Origin: Pezicula radicicola
Taxonomy: Eukaryota; Ascomycota; Leotiomycetes; Helotiales; Dermateaceae
DNA length: 64,000 bases
Reading direction: 5' to 3'
Assembly: GCA_003008705.1 (NCBI GenBank)
Contig: PDUO01000099.1
Location: 42,666 to 106,665, forward strand
Part shown: positions 36,224-47,213 of the stretch, piece after piece
Position numbering within the stretch: the stretch's first letter is position 1
How the letters are laid out: each line of letters starts with the position of its first letter
Translations under genes and position numbers: made by a program
Notes under the pieces: generated by a model
The model's database searches: none
What the model saw: only the letters and a program-made list of their open reading frames with translations
Told to the model about the DNA's origin: nothing

Positions 36224-37936
36224 CTATCTAGGGGGTCCTGTTCCTCCTACTGCTAGACCATTTCCCTGCCCTTGAATTGCCGGCAATCCGTGGATATCGA
36301 TAACTCTGTTTTCTTTGTTGAGAGTGCAACGCTCACTTCCGAGGAGGTATGAATTCGCCAGCCATTCGTAGAACTTCCCTCCGTAGCCACGACTTTCGTT
36401 GGCTTGCGTCAACAGCGTGTGATATGTGTTGCTGCCGTAAAGTAGACTAGCGTAACTCGCAATGCCGCGAGGCTCTTCTGGAAATACTGGCTCATGCATG
36501 GCTAGGTAGAAGTTCATAAGGATCGTGAGTAGGGTTAGGACTGCCAGAATGGCGATGGAGGTATATGCAGACCACGTTACCACCGTTAGCCTAGTTTCAG
36601 ACACGGTGAGAACACCAGAGACGTTTTGATCGGTTGCGAGAGGATTGAACAAGTACTCTTTTGCGAAAACGGCAAAGACACTTGAGAAAGCTTCTGAAGT
36701 AGAAGCAATCAATACGTCTGGTGAGAGAGGCGAATTAGAATCCCGTTGCCTGGCAATTCCGAGGATCACTTCTCCAAAGGCCGAGGTAAAATCTGGCGAA
36801 TCTGAGTTTCCAATGTTGCTCAGACTTAACATGTCTTGTTCATATCCTCTCCAGTTACCAATTCGAGCATCGTTGAACTGGTCTTGTGGGTGAAAAGACA
36901 AAGGGTCAAGACTGGGCGGTGCAGTCAAGACTCCTTGTATCTTATTGTAGCTGGGTTTGCAGGACACAACGCTCAGATCATCAAGTAAATATGAAGCTGA
37001 AGGAGCGTATGTCCCAACAAAGTAGCTAACGCGGCTGAATCCAGCGTCTTGCGGGCAATTGATGGTGGATTGTGTCTTCAAGAAGGTCTTTGAGCCTAAC
37101 CCTACGCCGCCTTTGAATGATATATCGCATCCCCTATCTGTGGCTGAAACAGAAATTGTTGCAGAACCGCTTGTATCATCAAGTCTTGAGATGTTGTACA
37201 CCGCCACTTGAACACAGTCGAGGTCTGCGCCATAACCAGTGATGTTTAGGCTCGACTGAGTCAAGTTCGCTGTCGTTGGCACGATAAAGGTTGGATAGGC
37301 ATAGGTACCATCCGTATACGTAGGCCAAGTGCCGCTATGTAGCCGTACCGCCGTGACAGTCGCAAAGATGGGTGCATAGTCGACCAATGCGATATTCGCA
37401 GAGGTATTGTAAGATGTCTGAAGCACGAAGGTACCTGACTTATCCAAAGCGACGGGCACAGGCGCGAACAGGCGAGCTGCAAGTGGAAGAAGGACAATGC
37501 TGTTGACCGTAGTAAGTAACATACAGAATCCTAGAAATATGTGACGATTCTTGAATGCTTGAATCCATCTGACAAAGGTCAGGTATCTTCGATAGTCAAG
37601 AAGGAGTGTCTTCTCTATTGGGGAACCTCCAGAGCGTACGAGCTCTATCATCGGAGTCTCCTCAGCCAAACTGTCCACAACGGCAGCCCATCCAAGGCCG
37701 AACAGAATCATCAACAACGAAGGTAGTGATGTCCATAAAAAGCCAATATTCCAAATCGAATTCAAATTATGGCCGTCAACGCTAGCACTGATGTCAACGT
37801 TTTGTTTGATCGAAGTGAACCCATGATTCTTGTCAGATAGATGATGAAGAATTCCAAGGGCTACCAATATGCCAATCTCCAGCAAAGTAAGAGCCGCCAA
37901 AGTCACCCAGTGAAGTTTCCAGCTTCGCCACGCCAT
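36224..37936 (-). CDS. DUF3433-type fungal multi-pass membrane protein
   Basis: Single exon of 570 residues. Membrane segments lie near residues 10-30 (HWVTLAALTLLEIGILVALG), 65-85 (FLWTSLPSLLMILFGLGW), 130-155 (HIFLGFCMLLTTVNSIVLLPLAA) and about 455-480 (STYTSIAILAVLTLLTILMNF-like). Between the third and last is a large, probably extracellular domain of about 300 residues with Cys and several N-glycosylation sequons. The layout and the opening WKLHWVTLAALTLLEI resemble DUF3433 proteins of ascomycetes, which often carry two such units; this one has a single unit. Function unknown. It stands alone between an NLR relic and a repeat-rich stretch. Confidence 0.72.
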   Translation of the reverse strand: MAWRSWKLHWVTLAALTLLEIGILVALGILHHLSDKNHGFTSIKQNVDISASVDGHNLNSIWNIGFLWTSLPSLLMILFGLGWAAVVDSLAEETPMIELVRSGGSPIEKTLLLDYRRYLTFVRWIQAFKNRHIFLGFCMLLTTVNSIVLLPLAARLFAPVPVALDKSGTFVLQTSYNTSANIALVDYAPIFATVTAVRLHSGTWPTYTDGTYAYPTFIVPTTANLTQSSLNITGYGADLDCVQVAVYNISRLDDTSGSATISVSATDRGCDISFKGGVGLGSKTFLKTQSTINCPQDAGFSRVSYFVGTYAPSASYLLDDLSVVSCKPSYNKIQGVLTAPPSLDPLSFHPQDQFNDARIGNWRGYEQDMLSLSNIGNSDSPDFTSAFGEVILGIARQRDSNSPLSPDVLIASTSEAFSSVFAVFAKEYLFNPLATDQNVSGVLTVSETRLTVVTWSAYTSIAILAVLTLLTILMNFYLAMHEPVFPEEPRGIASYASLLYGSNTYHTLLTQANESRGYGGKFYEWLANSYLLGSERCTLNKENRVIDIHGLPAIQGQGNGLAVGGTGPPR

Positions 37937-39166
37937 TTCTGTAGCTGTTAAAGTCTTTATGCTAGAGACAATCTTGAGATAGAGATGTCTTCAGTTGGTC
38001 GCTGTAGATTACTTCCTTCCAACGACTCACGAGGCATGGGAGAGTCTTGTGTAGTAGCTAGCAACAGACCTGCCGTCGTGCCGTCCTGCAGAGAGCTGTG
38101 GAGGACTTCTGGAGAGAACGGAATGATATGGCTTTATTTTTGCGTAACTAAGTTATGTAGATTTGCTTACGCATCTAATGTTAGGTGAACCTTTAAATTT
38201 CCCCTTTCCCAAACTATAAACGCCTTCAATACCAGTCCTCTTCCGGGTTCTTGGCTCGAAATCAAAATGTTACAGTATCTTCGCTAGTAGTAATCGCATC
38301 TCCTCATATGCCAAACTACGGCACGTTAGTTTACATTCCCTTGGACCTACTCAACGCTGACGATAGTCTTTGAGAACCCAAAAGAGCTAGAAGAGCCAGC
38401 TTCTTGGTCCACTAAATTAGTAGAGTGGACTGGCTTCTCAGGCTTCTCGGTCCACTATCTTACTAACTTTTCTAGACCGCCGTCTAGCCTGTTTTATAGG
38501 AAGCTGGAAGAGCTAGCCTTCCTTAAGCCTCGCCCCTAAAATACAAGGCCTCCCCCCTGAAATACAAGGTCTTCCCCTTAAAATGCAAGCGCCAAAACCT
38601 TATTTTTAACCCTGTTGTAACTTATAACTTTTCCAGACTGTTAGCTTTTTGGACTAACAGTCCACTAAATTAGGTAAACAGTCGGTCTAGGCTCTAATTA
38701 GACTTCAGTCCACTTTTTAAAGCGACTCTTAGTCTAATTATGAAAAGCCAGACTATCGTCAGCCATGTCTTGGCACCCCGGGTTGTTTAATCAATCCATC
38801 AATATTGTATTAATAATCGTCGATTCTATTGAATCTATTGCTTCCGCTATATTGATTCCAACAACCGGGTCTATGGCGATAGGACTGGTCAGCACATGTG
38901 AAAGAGACTACAACAGACTGGCCGCCTTGGCTTGCAATTGGACGGCGCCGCGCCTCCCCATCTCTAGCAAAGACAAATAATCTTACCCCCTCATGTGGCT
39001 ATTTTATGGTTATGTAGTTGGTTGACCAAGCCAACGCTTTGTTCAGCTCGGCGTACGCGTATTTGTATAGCGTGGCATTCAAGGCTGGCTGCGATACATA
39101 AAATAGGGCTTGAGTCACCCCCCCAGGCAAACGCATCCTTTTCAATCTCTATGGTGATTGTTAACA
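37937..39166. other. Intergenic, low-complexity and repeat-like, no gene seen
   Basis: From about 38380 to 38720, short phrases such as TTGGTCCACTA, CTTCTCGGTCCACTA, GGACTAACAGTCCACTAAATTAG and AATACAAGG recur, suggesting decayed repeat DNA. A 71-codon frame at 38765-38980 has no convincing protein features. Confidence 0.45.
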
Positions 39167-40022
39167 ATGATGCAAGTACTGATCTCATCATTTATCCTTC
39201 TACTTTGGCAGCAGACTACACGGGCTCAGAGTCTCGACTTAGCATTATGCATTGGACCTCTGACTACAGCTCCTGCTTGCAATTCATACCAGAGCATACT
39301 CAGTGAATGCAACAGCTTCATCGGGGATCAAGCAGCATCCTGCTATTGTCCGCAGACTGTGCTAAATGCCATAGCTGGGTAAGATACCAAGCCAAAGTGT
39401 TCAGTTAGACACTAAGCATAGTAGTTGCCAGAGCGAGTTTCGCATATGCGAAGAAGGCTATGACTACGATTCTGGTTTCGAAGGTCCCGATGGTTTATTC
39501 GGACTATGGCATTCCGCATGTGACGATGTGCTCACATACGTGCCCACGACACCAGCAATAACGAGCCTCAGCGTGACATTCGATCCGGTGAATTGCTTGA
39601 GTGTAGAGAGTTATTGCCAGGACTTCGGAGCTTTAACGGATGCCTGCACTGTCTCGTCGGCCAATGAGTTGCAAAGCTGTCTGTGCCAGGCCACCGTCCT
39701 CGACCTTGCCTCTCGCTGCGAAATCGATGGCAGCATTTCGTGCCTCTTCCAGACACCGACAACAACGAACCTGTTTTCATACAAACAATGTAGTGGGTCG
39801 GCGGGATCGATAACAGTGAGCCCATCGACAACAAGAACACAGATTGTGGTGACTTCACAGGTATCTATCTCAACATCGAACCCTCGGCCTATCTCAAGTC
39901 CTACGTTGGCTATCTCGTCGCCAACCAACACGCGAAATAGTTCCGCTCTGCGCACGTTTAGATGCTCGCAATTATCTTTAGGGACAGCGGGCCTAATAGC
40001 AGTCTACTTTGCTTTGTCCTAA
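39167..40022 (+). CDS. Secreted cysteine-rich, probably GPI-anchored protein
   Basis: Exons 39167-39378 and 39425-40022 sum to 810 nt, 269 residues. Signal peptide MMQVLISSFILLLWQQTTRA with a likely cleavage after Ala-Gln. The first 175 residues contain about 18 cysteines in motifs such as SCYCP, NCLSVESYC and SCLCQ, resembling fungal cell-wall or effector-like proteins, but the spacing is not a clear CFEM pattern. A Ser/Thr/Pro-rich stalk follows (residues 180-245), then a short hydrophobic tail (LSLGTAGLIAVYFALS), as in GPI-anchored wall proteins. Intron 46 bp. An adhesion, wall or host-interaction role is possible; none is proven. Confidence 0.75.
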
Positions 40023-40099
40023 CAGATAAGTAGAAGAGATCGGATAATCACAAGGGCGAAGCAGAGATAACGTCAACATCCTTAGCCTGTATTAGGGAT

Positions 40100-40440
40100 G
40101 ATAGACTATGTAGTTGTTAAATAAACTTATATTAAATTAGTAAAAGGTTATAAGACTATAAGCTTATACTTTACTTCTTTAGGTATTTTTTAACTTAAAG
40201 AATAAACTTAATATTATATATTTAATATTTAAAGCTATTTAGAACTAAATTACAATTAATTTTATATTGAAGTAAAATTACTTATATTTCTATATAAAAT
40301 AACTTTGTTTATAAACTTATAATAGAAAAAAACAACTACTAAGATTATACTAAGTTTTATACTAAGAAAGTTAATTTTCTAGTAATAATTACCTCTAGAA
40401 AATAATCTGCTTTTTAGTTATCCCTCCTTCTAAGAAGTAT
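40100..40440 (+). repeat. AT-rich dispersed-repeat copy 2, strongly RIP-like
   Basis: Same phrase order as the copy at 46300-46554: AATAGAAAAAAAC, CTAAGATTATACTAAG, AAGAAAGTTAAT, CTAGTAATAAT, then CCTTCTAAGAAGTAT. Compared with copy 3 most differences are G-to-A or C-to-T, as RIP leaves. No open frame. The left boundary is approximate. Confidence 0.7.
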
Positions 40441-41055
40441 TATAGTAAGTAAAGTAGATGATAGCCTATAGTACAAACCCCGCTGTATCTTAGCCCCACA
40501 TTCTACTAATTAATAACCCTAGGCCTTATTATCTTCTCTTTACTCTGTACTGAATATACTGGACAAGTAAGTGGGGCAGCGCGGCAAAGGGCGGTGCAGG
40601 TCGGCGCAGGACGGTATTTTTCTGCTTTCTTTTTCTTGCTTGCCTAGGCTGTTTGTTGTCTAACTTATACTCTGTAGTAATTAAGTCTTTCTAACTGCTT
40701 ACTGCTTGCTCTCTGCCCTAGGACAGGATAAGACCCCCGGCAAAATCTTCCCCGCAAACACCTACCCCAGGTTTAGTCTTCGTCCTCAGTCGGTTTATAT
40801 CTTTATAAGTACTACGGTAGTTGAGTTGGCATTAAGCTGGCTAGCCACCTTGATTTGATCATAACCTCCTAGTATCGTACACAGACGAGATAAGACACGA
40901 CAAGACACCCTGAACCTGAATGTTAGGGACAATAAGACTACAAGACTGTACGGTACCTACTCTACGCTGACTGACGGCCGGGACTCACTCATGCGAGAGA
41001 GATGGTTTTTGTCTTATCTTACTGCCATAATTCTGATCTATGATATTATTTATCA
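40441..41055. other. Intergenic, P450 promoter region
   Basis: Between repeat copy 2 and the P450 start. Contains CT-rich and GACAAGACAC-type simple sequence at about 40880-40905. No gene recognised. Confidence 0.45.
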
Positions 41056-42787
41056 ATGTATTCAAATCCAATTATTCTTCTCCTGGCCCTTGCGTTATTC
41101 GGATCGATCCTCCTCAGGGTAGGTACAATAGGGGAATCGTCACTCGCTGATGAAAGAAGCAATAAGTAATGAGCGCTGATAGTTGATGATCACAGGTCTT
41201 ACACGGAGCATATCGCTTTCGCTACCATCCTCTAGCAAAAGTGCCTGGCCCATGGCATACATATCTCACTAATCTCCGATTGAAAGGAGCCGTTCTCCTC
41301 GGGTACCGGGCGCAATATATTCATTCACTACATCTAAAGTACGGACCTATTGTCCGGGTGGCTCCAAATGAAGTCTCAGTGGCCGACCCCGAGGCCTTCA
41401 AAGAGATCCATCGCATCGGGACGCCCTTCATGAAGTCGGAATGGTACAAACTCGTCAGCTCCGGACCTCCCGATGCGCCGCCTGGAATCTTTCAGATGAC
41501 TGATCCCAAGATGCATGCGGTTCGGCGGAAGATGTTTGCGCGTGGCTTTACTCGAAATCATATCCGGGCTGAGTGGGAGGAGATCGTGAATCAACATATC
41601 ACACTTGCTGTGGCTAGTATACGAAAGGAGATGGAGATTAGAGGATCGGTGGATATACTCAAGTGGTGGACTCTGATGGCGTCTGATGTGTCTTCTCATC
41701 TGATGTTTGGAGAATCTTTTCACAATCTGGATACGGGCATTGTAAGTACAAGAACAAGTACAACAACGCTAATAATCATCTGAGATAATATGGCAAATAT
41801 AGCTAATGACTATCTTCAGAAAGCCCCCTATATCCAAGCGATCGAAAATCTAGGCATCTCTAATGCTTTCCTCCTCGAATTACGACCTCTCTATTATCTT
41901 GGACGCTTGATCCCCCTCAAAAAGTTTCGATCCGTCTTCCACGCACGCACCGAGCTCTTCGAGAAAGGACGGGAAGCCCTCCTCGCATGTCGGAGTCAAC
42001 CCCATACCAAAAACATCTTTGCCATCATCACGGAAAAGGCGGAGACAGGAGAGGGCGGACTCTCCGATCGAGATGTTATTCTTGAGGCCGGAAATCTGAT
42101 CTTTGCCGGTTCGGACACGACTGCCAATACGCTCACCTATCTCATCTGGGCAGTGCTCTCTTTGCCAGAACTGCGACGGATGGTCGAAGAAGAGATCTCC
42201 GCTGTTACAATACTGGATGAAGAACTCGAGAAGCTGCCTATACTCAATGCTGTCATTGAAGAGAGCTTGCGCCTTTACGGCGCGGTGCCAGGAACTCTGC
42301 CGAGAGTTTCTCCGAGAGGGGGTTCAACTTTGTGCGGTATGTTCCTTCCAGAAGCTACAATAGTTGGTACGCAAGCATACACGCTCCATCGTGATCCTAA
42401 CGTGTTCCCTGATCCTGAAAGGTATGTATATGTTCTTTCCTCAAATCGAGATATATACAGTGGCCATACTACTCATTTCCAAGATTTCTTCTTCAGCATC
42501 TACGAATCCCCAGCTGACATCCGCGCAGATTTGATTATACACGTTGGCTGGGAGCGGAAAAGTCATCGGAAGCCAGGAACAAAGTATTCCATCCATTCGG
42601 CGCTGGTGCTCGCATCTGTAGTGGAATTCACCTGGCCCGAATGGAACTTCGGCTTGCCGCGGCCATGTTTTTCCTACAGTGTAAAGACGCAAGACTCTCG
42701 GCGTCTACCACTCCGGAGTCCATGGAGATGGTCAATAATTTCCTGATGACCCCGAGAAGTAGGAGGTGTGAGATCACAATGGATTAA
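41056..42787 (+). CDS. Cytochrome P450 monooxygenase
   Basis: Exons 41056-41118, 41196-41741, 41820-42421 and 42529-42787 sum to 1470 nt, 489 residues. ER-anchored heme-thiolate oxygenase. N-terminal membrane anchor IILLLALALFGSILL, proline hinge KVPGPW, I-helix AGSDTTANT, K-helix ExxR in EESLR, PERF-type DPERFDYTRWL (restored across intron 3), and heme loop FGAGARICSG with Cys434 as iron ligand. All key motifs are intact, so it is likely functional despite lying between AT-rich relics. The conserved FDYTRW block fixes the intron 3 acceptor at 42528. The substrate is unknown; it is about 4 kb from the aromatic gene set and may or may not belong to it. Confidence 0.94.
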
Positions 42788-43225
42788 ATCGTGTTGTGTG
42801 GGATTCTGTTATAGGACTCCCATCAGCTAGCTACCTCGCGTAATTCCTCAAGTAGAATAAAAATTTACTTATTCGTTCTCTACTCATATAATCCGGTGGT
42901 ATCTCGCGTGAATCCAAAATAGTTATCTAAAGTCTTAACACACTGTTAAAACTATGCACCAGAGCGTGAGAAGGGAAGGAAAAGGGACGACGAGCCGGGC
43001 CCAAGGTCGCCAACTGAACGAGAAACTTGGGAGGTAGGTCTATTGGAAGAATAACCAACCAGTTCAAGAAGGGCAAGTCAAGAGGAGTCGTCGAGAATCT
43101 TCGCTATACATACGAAGTGAGCTTATTGGCAACTCTCCTCATATGAATGCTATTATTGAAGGGGCTTGGATGCTATGCTAATGAGAATTAAGATTACAAA
43201 GGGTTGTTGTTCGCTTCGACCGCCA
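42788..43225. other. Convergent intergenic spacer
   Basis: 3' flanks of the P450 (plus) and the next gene (minus). Nothing recognised. Confidence 0.45.
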
Positions 43226-44012
43226 TCACTTTCTCACCGCCGATATCGCCGTTTCCATCAGCAGCTTCGTATACTGCTTGTGCAACCATACGATCCATTG
43301 CGATAGAGGTTCTGTATCCATCTCCCCCCGGCCGTACCAACACACGTACTTCAGATGAAACTCCACTTCGCCCGCTGACTCGTTGATATGCGTCGACATC
43401 TCAAAAAGGCCGTCCCTTGCTCGTGGTGCCGAATTCCTCGGCGAACCGCCGCACCGTGTCGTGATAACATTTGGCTCACGGTGGACGATCTCGAAGTGAT
43501 CCGTCCATTGCTCCCCAAGGTGATAGTCGGAGTTTCTCAACTCTTCTACCGTCCACAGCTGATTGGCCGTCTCGTCACTCTGATATTTTCGGGCAAAGTA
43601 CCAGCGTTCAAATCGATAGCCTGTCAAATTGCGAAGCAACGCAACACTGTGAATAAGGCTGTCCCTCTCAACCGTCAAGATGGATGTGAACTAACTTACC
43701 AGGACCGCTGAAGAGAGCCGCGCAGAAAGTGCGACACAAAGCACCCGGATCATCAAGGAGCTCCTTCTTAATCTTGTCGAGGCGAACCTTCCTGATACAT
43801 AGATCGTGCGACGTGGGATTTCGGAAGTGGTTGTGTTTCTGGAAGATGGGATATTTGAAGATCGGGTCTGAGTCGGCGTACATTGGGACAAACTTGGACT
43901 TTCGGGTCGAGAAGAAAAAGGAACCGAGGACCACGCTGCCAGCTCCAGCGCCGCCGAGGGCGGTCAGCGCAGCAATCCTCCCAATCCTCCGGACTGATGA
44001 GCGCATCGTCAT
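43226..44012 (-). CDS. Conserved fungal protein of unknown function with an N-terminal membrane segment
   Basis: Exons 44012-43700 and 43620-43226 sum to 708 nt, 235 residues. An N-terminal positive patch (MRSSVRRIGR) is followed by a hydrophobic Gly/Ala stretch (IAALTALGGAGAGSVVLGSFFF), suggesting a membrane anchor. The soluble part contains FVPMYADSDPIFKYPIFQKHN, PTSHDLCIRKV, EEQWTDHFEIV-like and RDGLFEMST blocks, plus a C-terminal WIVWLHKQYTKLLMETA. It resembles a family of hypothetical ascomycete proteins I recognise only by pattern. Start chosen at the ATG giving MTMRSS: upstream in frame lies only a poly-Tyr stretch from a (TAA)n repeat and no ATG. Function not assigned. Confidence 0.75.
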
Positions 44013-44025
44013 GTCGAAGAGGATG

Positions 44026-44052
44026 TAATAATAATAATAATAATAATAATAA
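44026..44052. repeat. (TAA)9 trinucleotide repeat
   Basis: Nine TAA units directly upstream of the start codon at 44012, in its 5' leader. Likely length-variable. Confidence 0.95.
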
Positions 44053-44486
44053 AATAATGTGTATATGTTTACATTTGAGGTCAAGATATATGATATGTTC
44101 TGTTCACTGGCTAACTGACTGAGTGAGTGACTGAGTGGCTAACCGATATTATCTGACAAACAAACTTCCACAAGTGATGATGTGGTAGAGCCCCCACCAG
44201 GACCAGACCAAGTTGCTCCTTCATACCTTCATACAGTATGAAGCCCCACCGGGCGGGCACGGCGCTGTTAAATCGGTTTTCAGATCTTCGGTGCGGGGTC
44301 AAGCAGATCCAGATCGTCACATCGATCGCCCAGCAGATCTCGGAGTATTTGTAAAATGGACCGTTGCGCTTGATAATCATTATCATTGGGGAACGGGGAA
44401 CCGGGAACGGGAGACGGGGGACGGCACTGTAACGGCAAATTAGAGTCCCCCTGTCACCCACCCCTAATACCGGGTACCTACTACTA

Positions 44487-44574
44487 CTATCCCCCACCCC
44501 GGTTTAAATGTTATTTTTTACAGTGTGGCAACGGCTAAAAAATTAACATTCGTTTAGGAGGGGGGAGGGGATAG
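44487..44574. mobile_element. Short fold-back element (88 bp), same TIR family as the MITE at 11945-12179
   Basis: Left arm CTATCCCCCACCCC, then TTTAAATGTTATTTTTTA; the reverse complement of the right arm reads CTATCCCCTCCCCCC, then TAAACGAATGTTAATTTTTTA. Nearly the whole element is a hairpin. TA flanks both ends (44485-44486, 44575-44576). The C-run followed by TAAA...AATGTTA is shared with the longer MITE. It lies in the divergent promoter between the unknown protein (44012, minus) and the NmrA-like gene (44799, plus). Confidence 0.75.
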
Positions 44575-44798
44575 TACTACTACTGCCCCGATCCGCATTC
44601 ACGTTAAGGATTGGAGTAGAGTGTGATCTGATCTGATCTGATCCACGGTGTAAGACGGCTGAAGAAGTGCTTCTTCCACGCTACTTACTGTACTGTACTG
44701 TACTGTACATATATAATTATGATGAAACCTCAGATGTTGCTGTCTGTTCCGCAGATGCCTCAATCTAAATAAAGATTAAAGCCACTACCACCATCACA

Positions 44799-45803
44799 AT
44801 GCTGATCCTCATCGTTGGCATCACCGGCAACCTAGGAACAAAGCTCTTGTCCGCCTTGACCAAGAGAGGTCATGCAGTCCGTGGTCTCGCCCGGAACAAA
44901 TCGAGCCTCTCCCAAGCACAGCTCGAAAGCCTGGAGAGCTTCCACCAATCGGCCTCGTGGTACGATGTCGAGGCCATCCGAGCTTCGCTTCGAGGCGTTG
45001 ACGCCGTCATTTGCGCATACCGTGCATTACCGGTCCTGGCGCTCGAAGGACACTTGCTGATCGTTCGTCTCATGGAAGAGCAGGGAATTAAGGTACGTGA
45101 TGTCCTCTTTGCCAAACGTGCCAAACCTGCCACACTCTCCGACTGACCCGTGCCATCATCCACGTTGCAGAGGTTTGTCCCGGCCATATGGAACCTCGAC
45201 TGGACGCTTCTGCCGTCCGGCGCAAACCCATACTACGACGTTCTTCGAGCCTTCCGCTATCAGGTTACGATCTCTTCAACCGTCCAGCCACTCTACATCT
45301 TCGTCGGCTTTTTAGCTGAGGCCTTCTTCGCCGTCCCGAACCACGGTGGCTTTACACCAGCGAGGCACGGTGTCTGGGATATGCAGGGCGAGAATGTATT
45401 TGCAGATGTGTACGGCAATGGGGATGAAAAGTGGCAGGTTACGACTGAGCATGACACTGCGGAGTTCACGGCCGAACTGGTGACAGATTTAACGAAGGAT
45501 GGGGGTGATTATAGGTTCATGAGCTTTGAGGCGAGCACCAAGGAGGTTGCCGCCATCTATGAGCGAGAGACAGGCAGGCCAGTCAAGTTGGTGAGGAAAG
45601 GCACCATTCAGGATCTGGAGCGCGATGCGGAACAAGCAAAGAAGGAATTTGGACTGCAAAGGTATCGGGACTGGATGGGGTACTATTATCAGCTTCATTC
45701 GTTGAATGGCATGACTAAGATGAAGAAGTTGGATAATGAGATGTATCCGGCCGTGAAGACAACTTCGCTGGCTGAGTTTATAAGGAGTAATACTGGAATC
45801 TAG
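44799..45803 (+). CDS. NmrA-like / isoflavone-reductase-type NAD(P)-binding protein
   Basis: Exons 44799-45092 and 45171-45803 sum to 927 nt, 308 residues. Atypical short-chain reductase fold: N-terminal MLILIVGITGNLGTKLL carries the GxxGxxG dinucleotide motif, then RGLARNKSSL and VDAVICAY, and RFVPAIWNLDW after the intron. The middle matches the PCBER/NmrA-like pattern (PLYIFVGFLAEAFF; QGENVFADVYGNGDEKWQVTT). Family members are either NADPH-dependent reductases of phenolic compounds or redox-sensing regulators. Being 1.5-11 kb from the aromatic genes it could act in the same pathway, but this is inference. Enzyme versus sensor role is open. Confidence 0.88.
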
Positions 45804-46299
45804 TTCTAGTTCTGCCAGAGTTTTCTGTCTGCTCTTAGGAGGAGGAAGTATCCCAACAATGCCAAATTGTAGTAATACCGAGGTTGGCTGCCAATTTAAT
45901 AATTTTATAACAAGTGACTTCTACGTCGAATGACCTTAACAACCAATATATCATCTAAGCCTTGTTTCGCGCTCGATGCTTCTATGTGAAAAAGCGTTTG
46001 TTGCTTTACCTAAAGAACTCTCAACTCAAATCAAATTCATTTATACACTCATTGAAGGCTATGCCCATCCATCAGGGACTAACTAACTACTGTCTATCTA
46101 TATGTTTATCCCAAATGATATTGTAAGACTCGGCTCTTACTCAACCCTATTTATTCGCATCCTTATTAAAGCTAAAGCTATCTATCTATCAATTAGGACC
46201 AGGAGGTTAAGAGCTTTTATTTTCCTCGCTAAGGCCTAGCCGATTTCATTACTTTATATTGGCGAGGCCCGGTGGGCTCACGAGACCTCTTAGAAGGGC
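45804..46299. other. Intergenic, AT-rich, no gene seen
   Basis: Becomes progressively AT-rich and runs into dispersed-repeat copy 3. No gene recognised. Confidence 0.45.
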
Positions 46300-46554
46300 C
46301 GGGGTGTAGAGCGTATATAATTCGATTTTAGAGCCTAAGGTAGTATTGCCTAGGGTAAGATTACTTGTATTTCAGCATAAAATAGCCTCGTATATAGCTC
46401 TAAAATAGGCAAATGGTCTTATTTATAGATCTACAATAGGAAAAAAACGGGTGCTAAGATTATACTAAGTTATGCGCCAAGAAAGTTAATTTACTAGCAA
46501 TAATGCCTCCTGGGAAACAATCTTCTTTCTAGTTGTACTTCCTTCTAAGAAGTA
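46300..46554 (+). repeat. Dispersed-repeat copy 3, least mutated
   Basis: Shares ordered blocks with copies near 35314 (inverted) and 40100-40440, ending CTTCCTTCTAAGAAGTAT. It keeps GC-rich phrases (GGGTGC, GCGCC, GCCTCCTGGG) that are AT in copy 2. It ends 8 bp from the stop codon of the CMD gene. The left limit is approximate; related sequence may extend to about 46200. Confidence 0.68.
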
Positions 46555-46561
46555 TATACAC

Positions 46562-47213
46562 TTAGATACTCTCTCCCTCAGGGACCGGCACATTACCCCC
46601 ATTGAAAATAACACTCGAATACATATAAATCGCTACAACATGCAATAAACCAGCCGCTCCCTCTAACCCCAACACATCCCTTAACCTCTGCCAGCTCTCC
46701 TCCTTCAACGGCCCCCTCAAACCCACCAGCTCCCTAGCAGTCAAATACGCGACCTCTTCGCGCTCGCTTAACCCCTTCGGTAGTCTCCCCTCCCTCGCAT
46801 CTTCAATTTGTTCAGCCAATAGGCCTGCGCTAGCTGCGACACGCGAGTGTGCGTAGGTAGAGAACGCGGCGCGTGTGTGAGATACCGTAGCAAGGACTCC
46901 GAGCTCCTTTTCGCGGGTGGAGAGCTGAGGAAGGGCTAGGATGATTCGATTAAGTGTATGCCAGGGTAGAGCGATGGCAGGGAGATAACTGGCAATTCGT
47001 TAGGTATTGATTGATATTAGGGTTTTCAAAAGAGCGGATGCGACTGGGGGAGCTGTACAGCATCGGAGCCATCGGACCAATCAGTGCACCATCCTTGTTT
47101 TTCATTGTAAACGCCTTGCTAAAGGAATTTTTTGTGATTTCATCTAACTCTTCATGCAAGACCTTTTGGTTGGGTGTCAGTTGGGAAGGCGGGATTGGAG
47201 GGAAGCGCGACAT
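46562..47213 (-). CDS. Carboxymuconolactone decarboxylase / AhpD-like protein
   Basis: Exons 47213-47059 and 46988-46562 sum to 582 nt, 193 residues. The N-terminus MSRFPPIPPSQLTPNQKVLHEEL, GPMAPMLY, then LSTREKELGVLATVSHTRAAFSTYAH and ARELVGLRGPLKEESWQRL match fungal CMD/AhpD-family proteins. The CxxC of true AhpD peroxidases is absent, so a decarboxylase- or lactone-type activity, or a non-redox role, is likelier. The intron (donor GTACAG, 70 bp) is weak but is the only one I found that restores the frame. The gene is divergent from the Zn2Cys6 regulator 617 bp away and is therefore the outer gene of the aromatic set. Confidence 0.82.

Noticed and set aside
38765..38980. 71-codon plus-strand frame as a small membrane protein
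   Set aside because: No start context, homologous pattern or flanking gene signals; the region is repeat-like.
44013..44084. Poly-tyrosine N-terminal extension of the 43226-44012 gene
   Set aside because: It is a translated (TAA)n microsatellite with no ATG; the ATG at 44012 is followed by a sensible anchor sequence.
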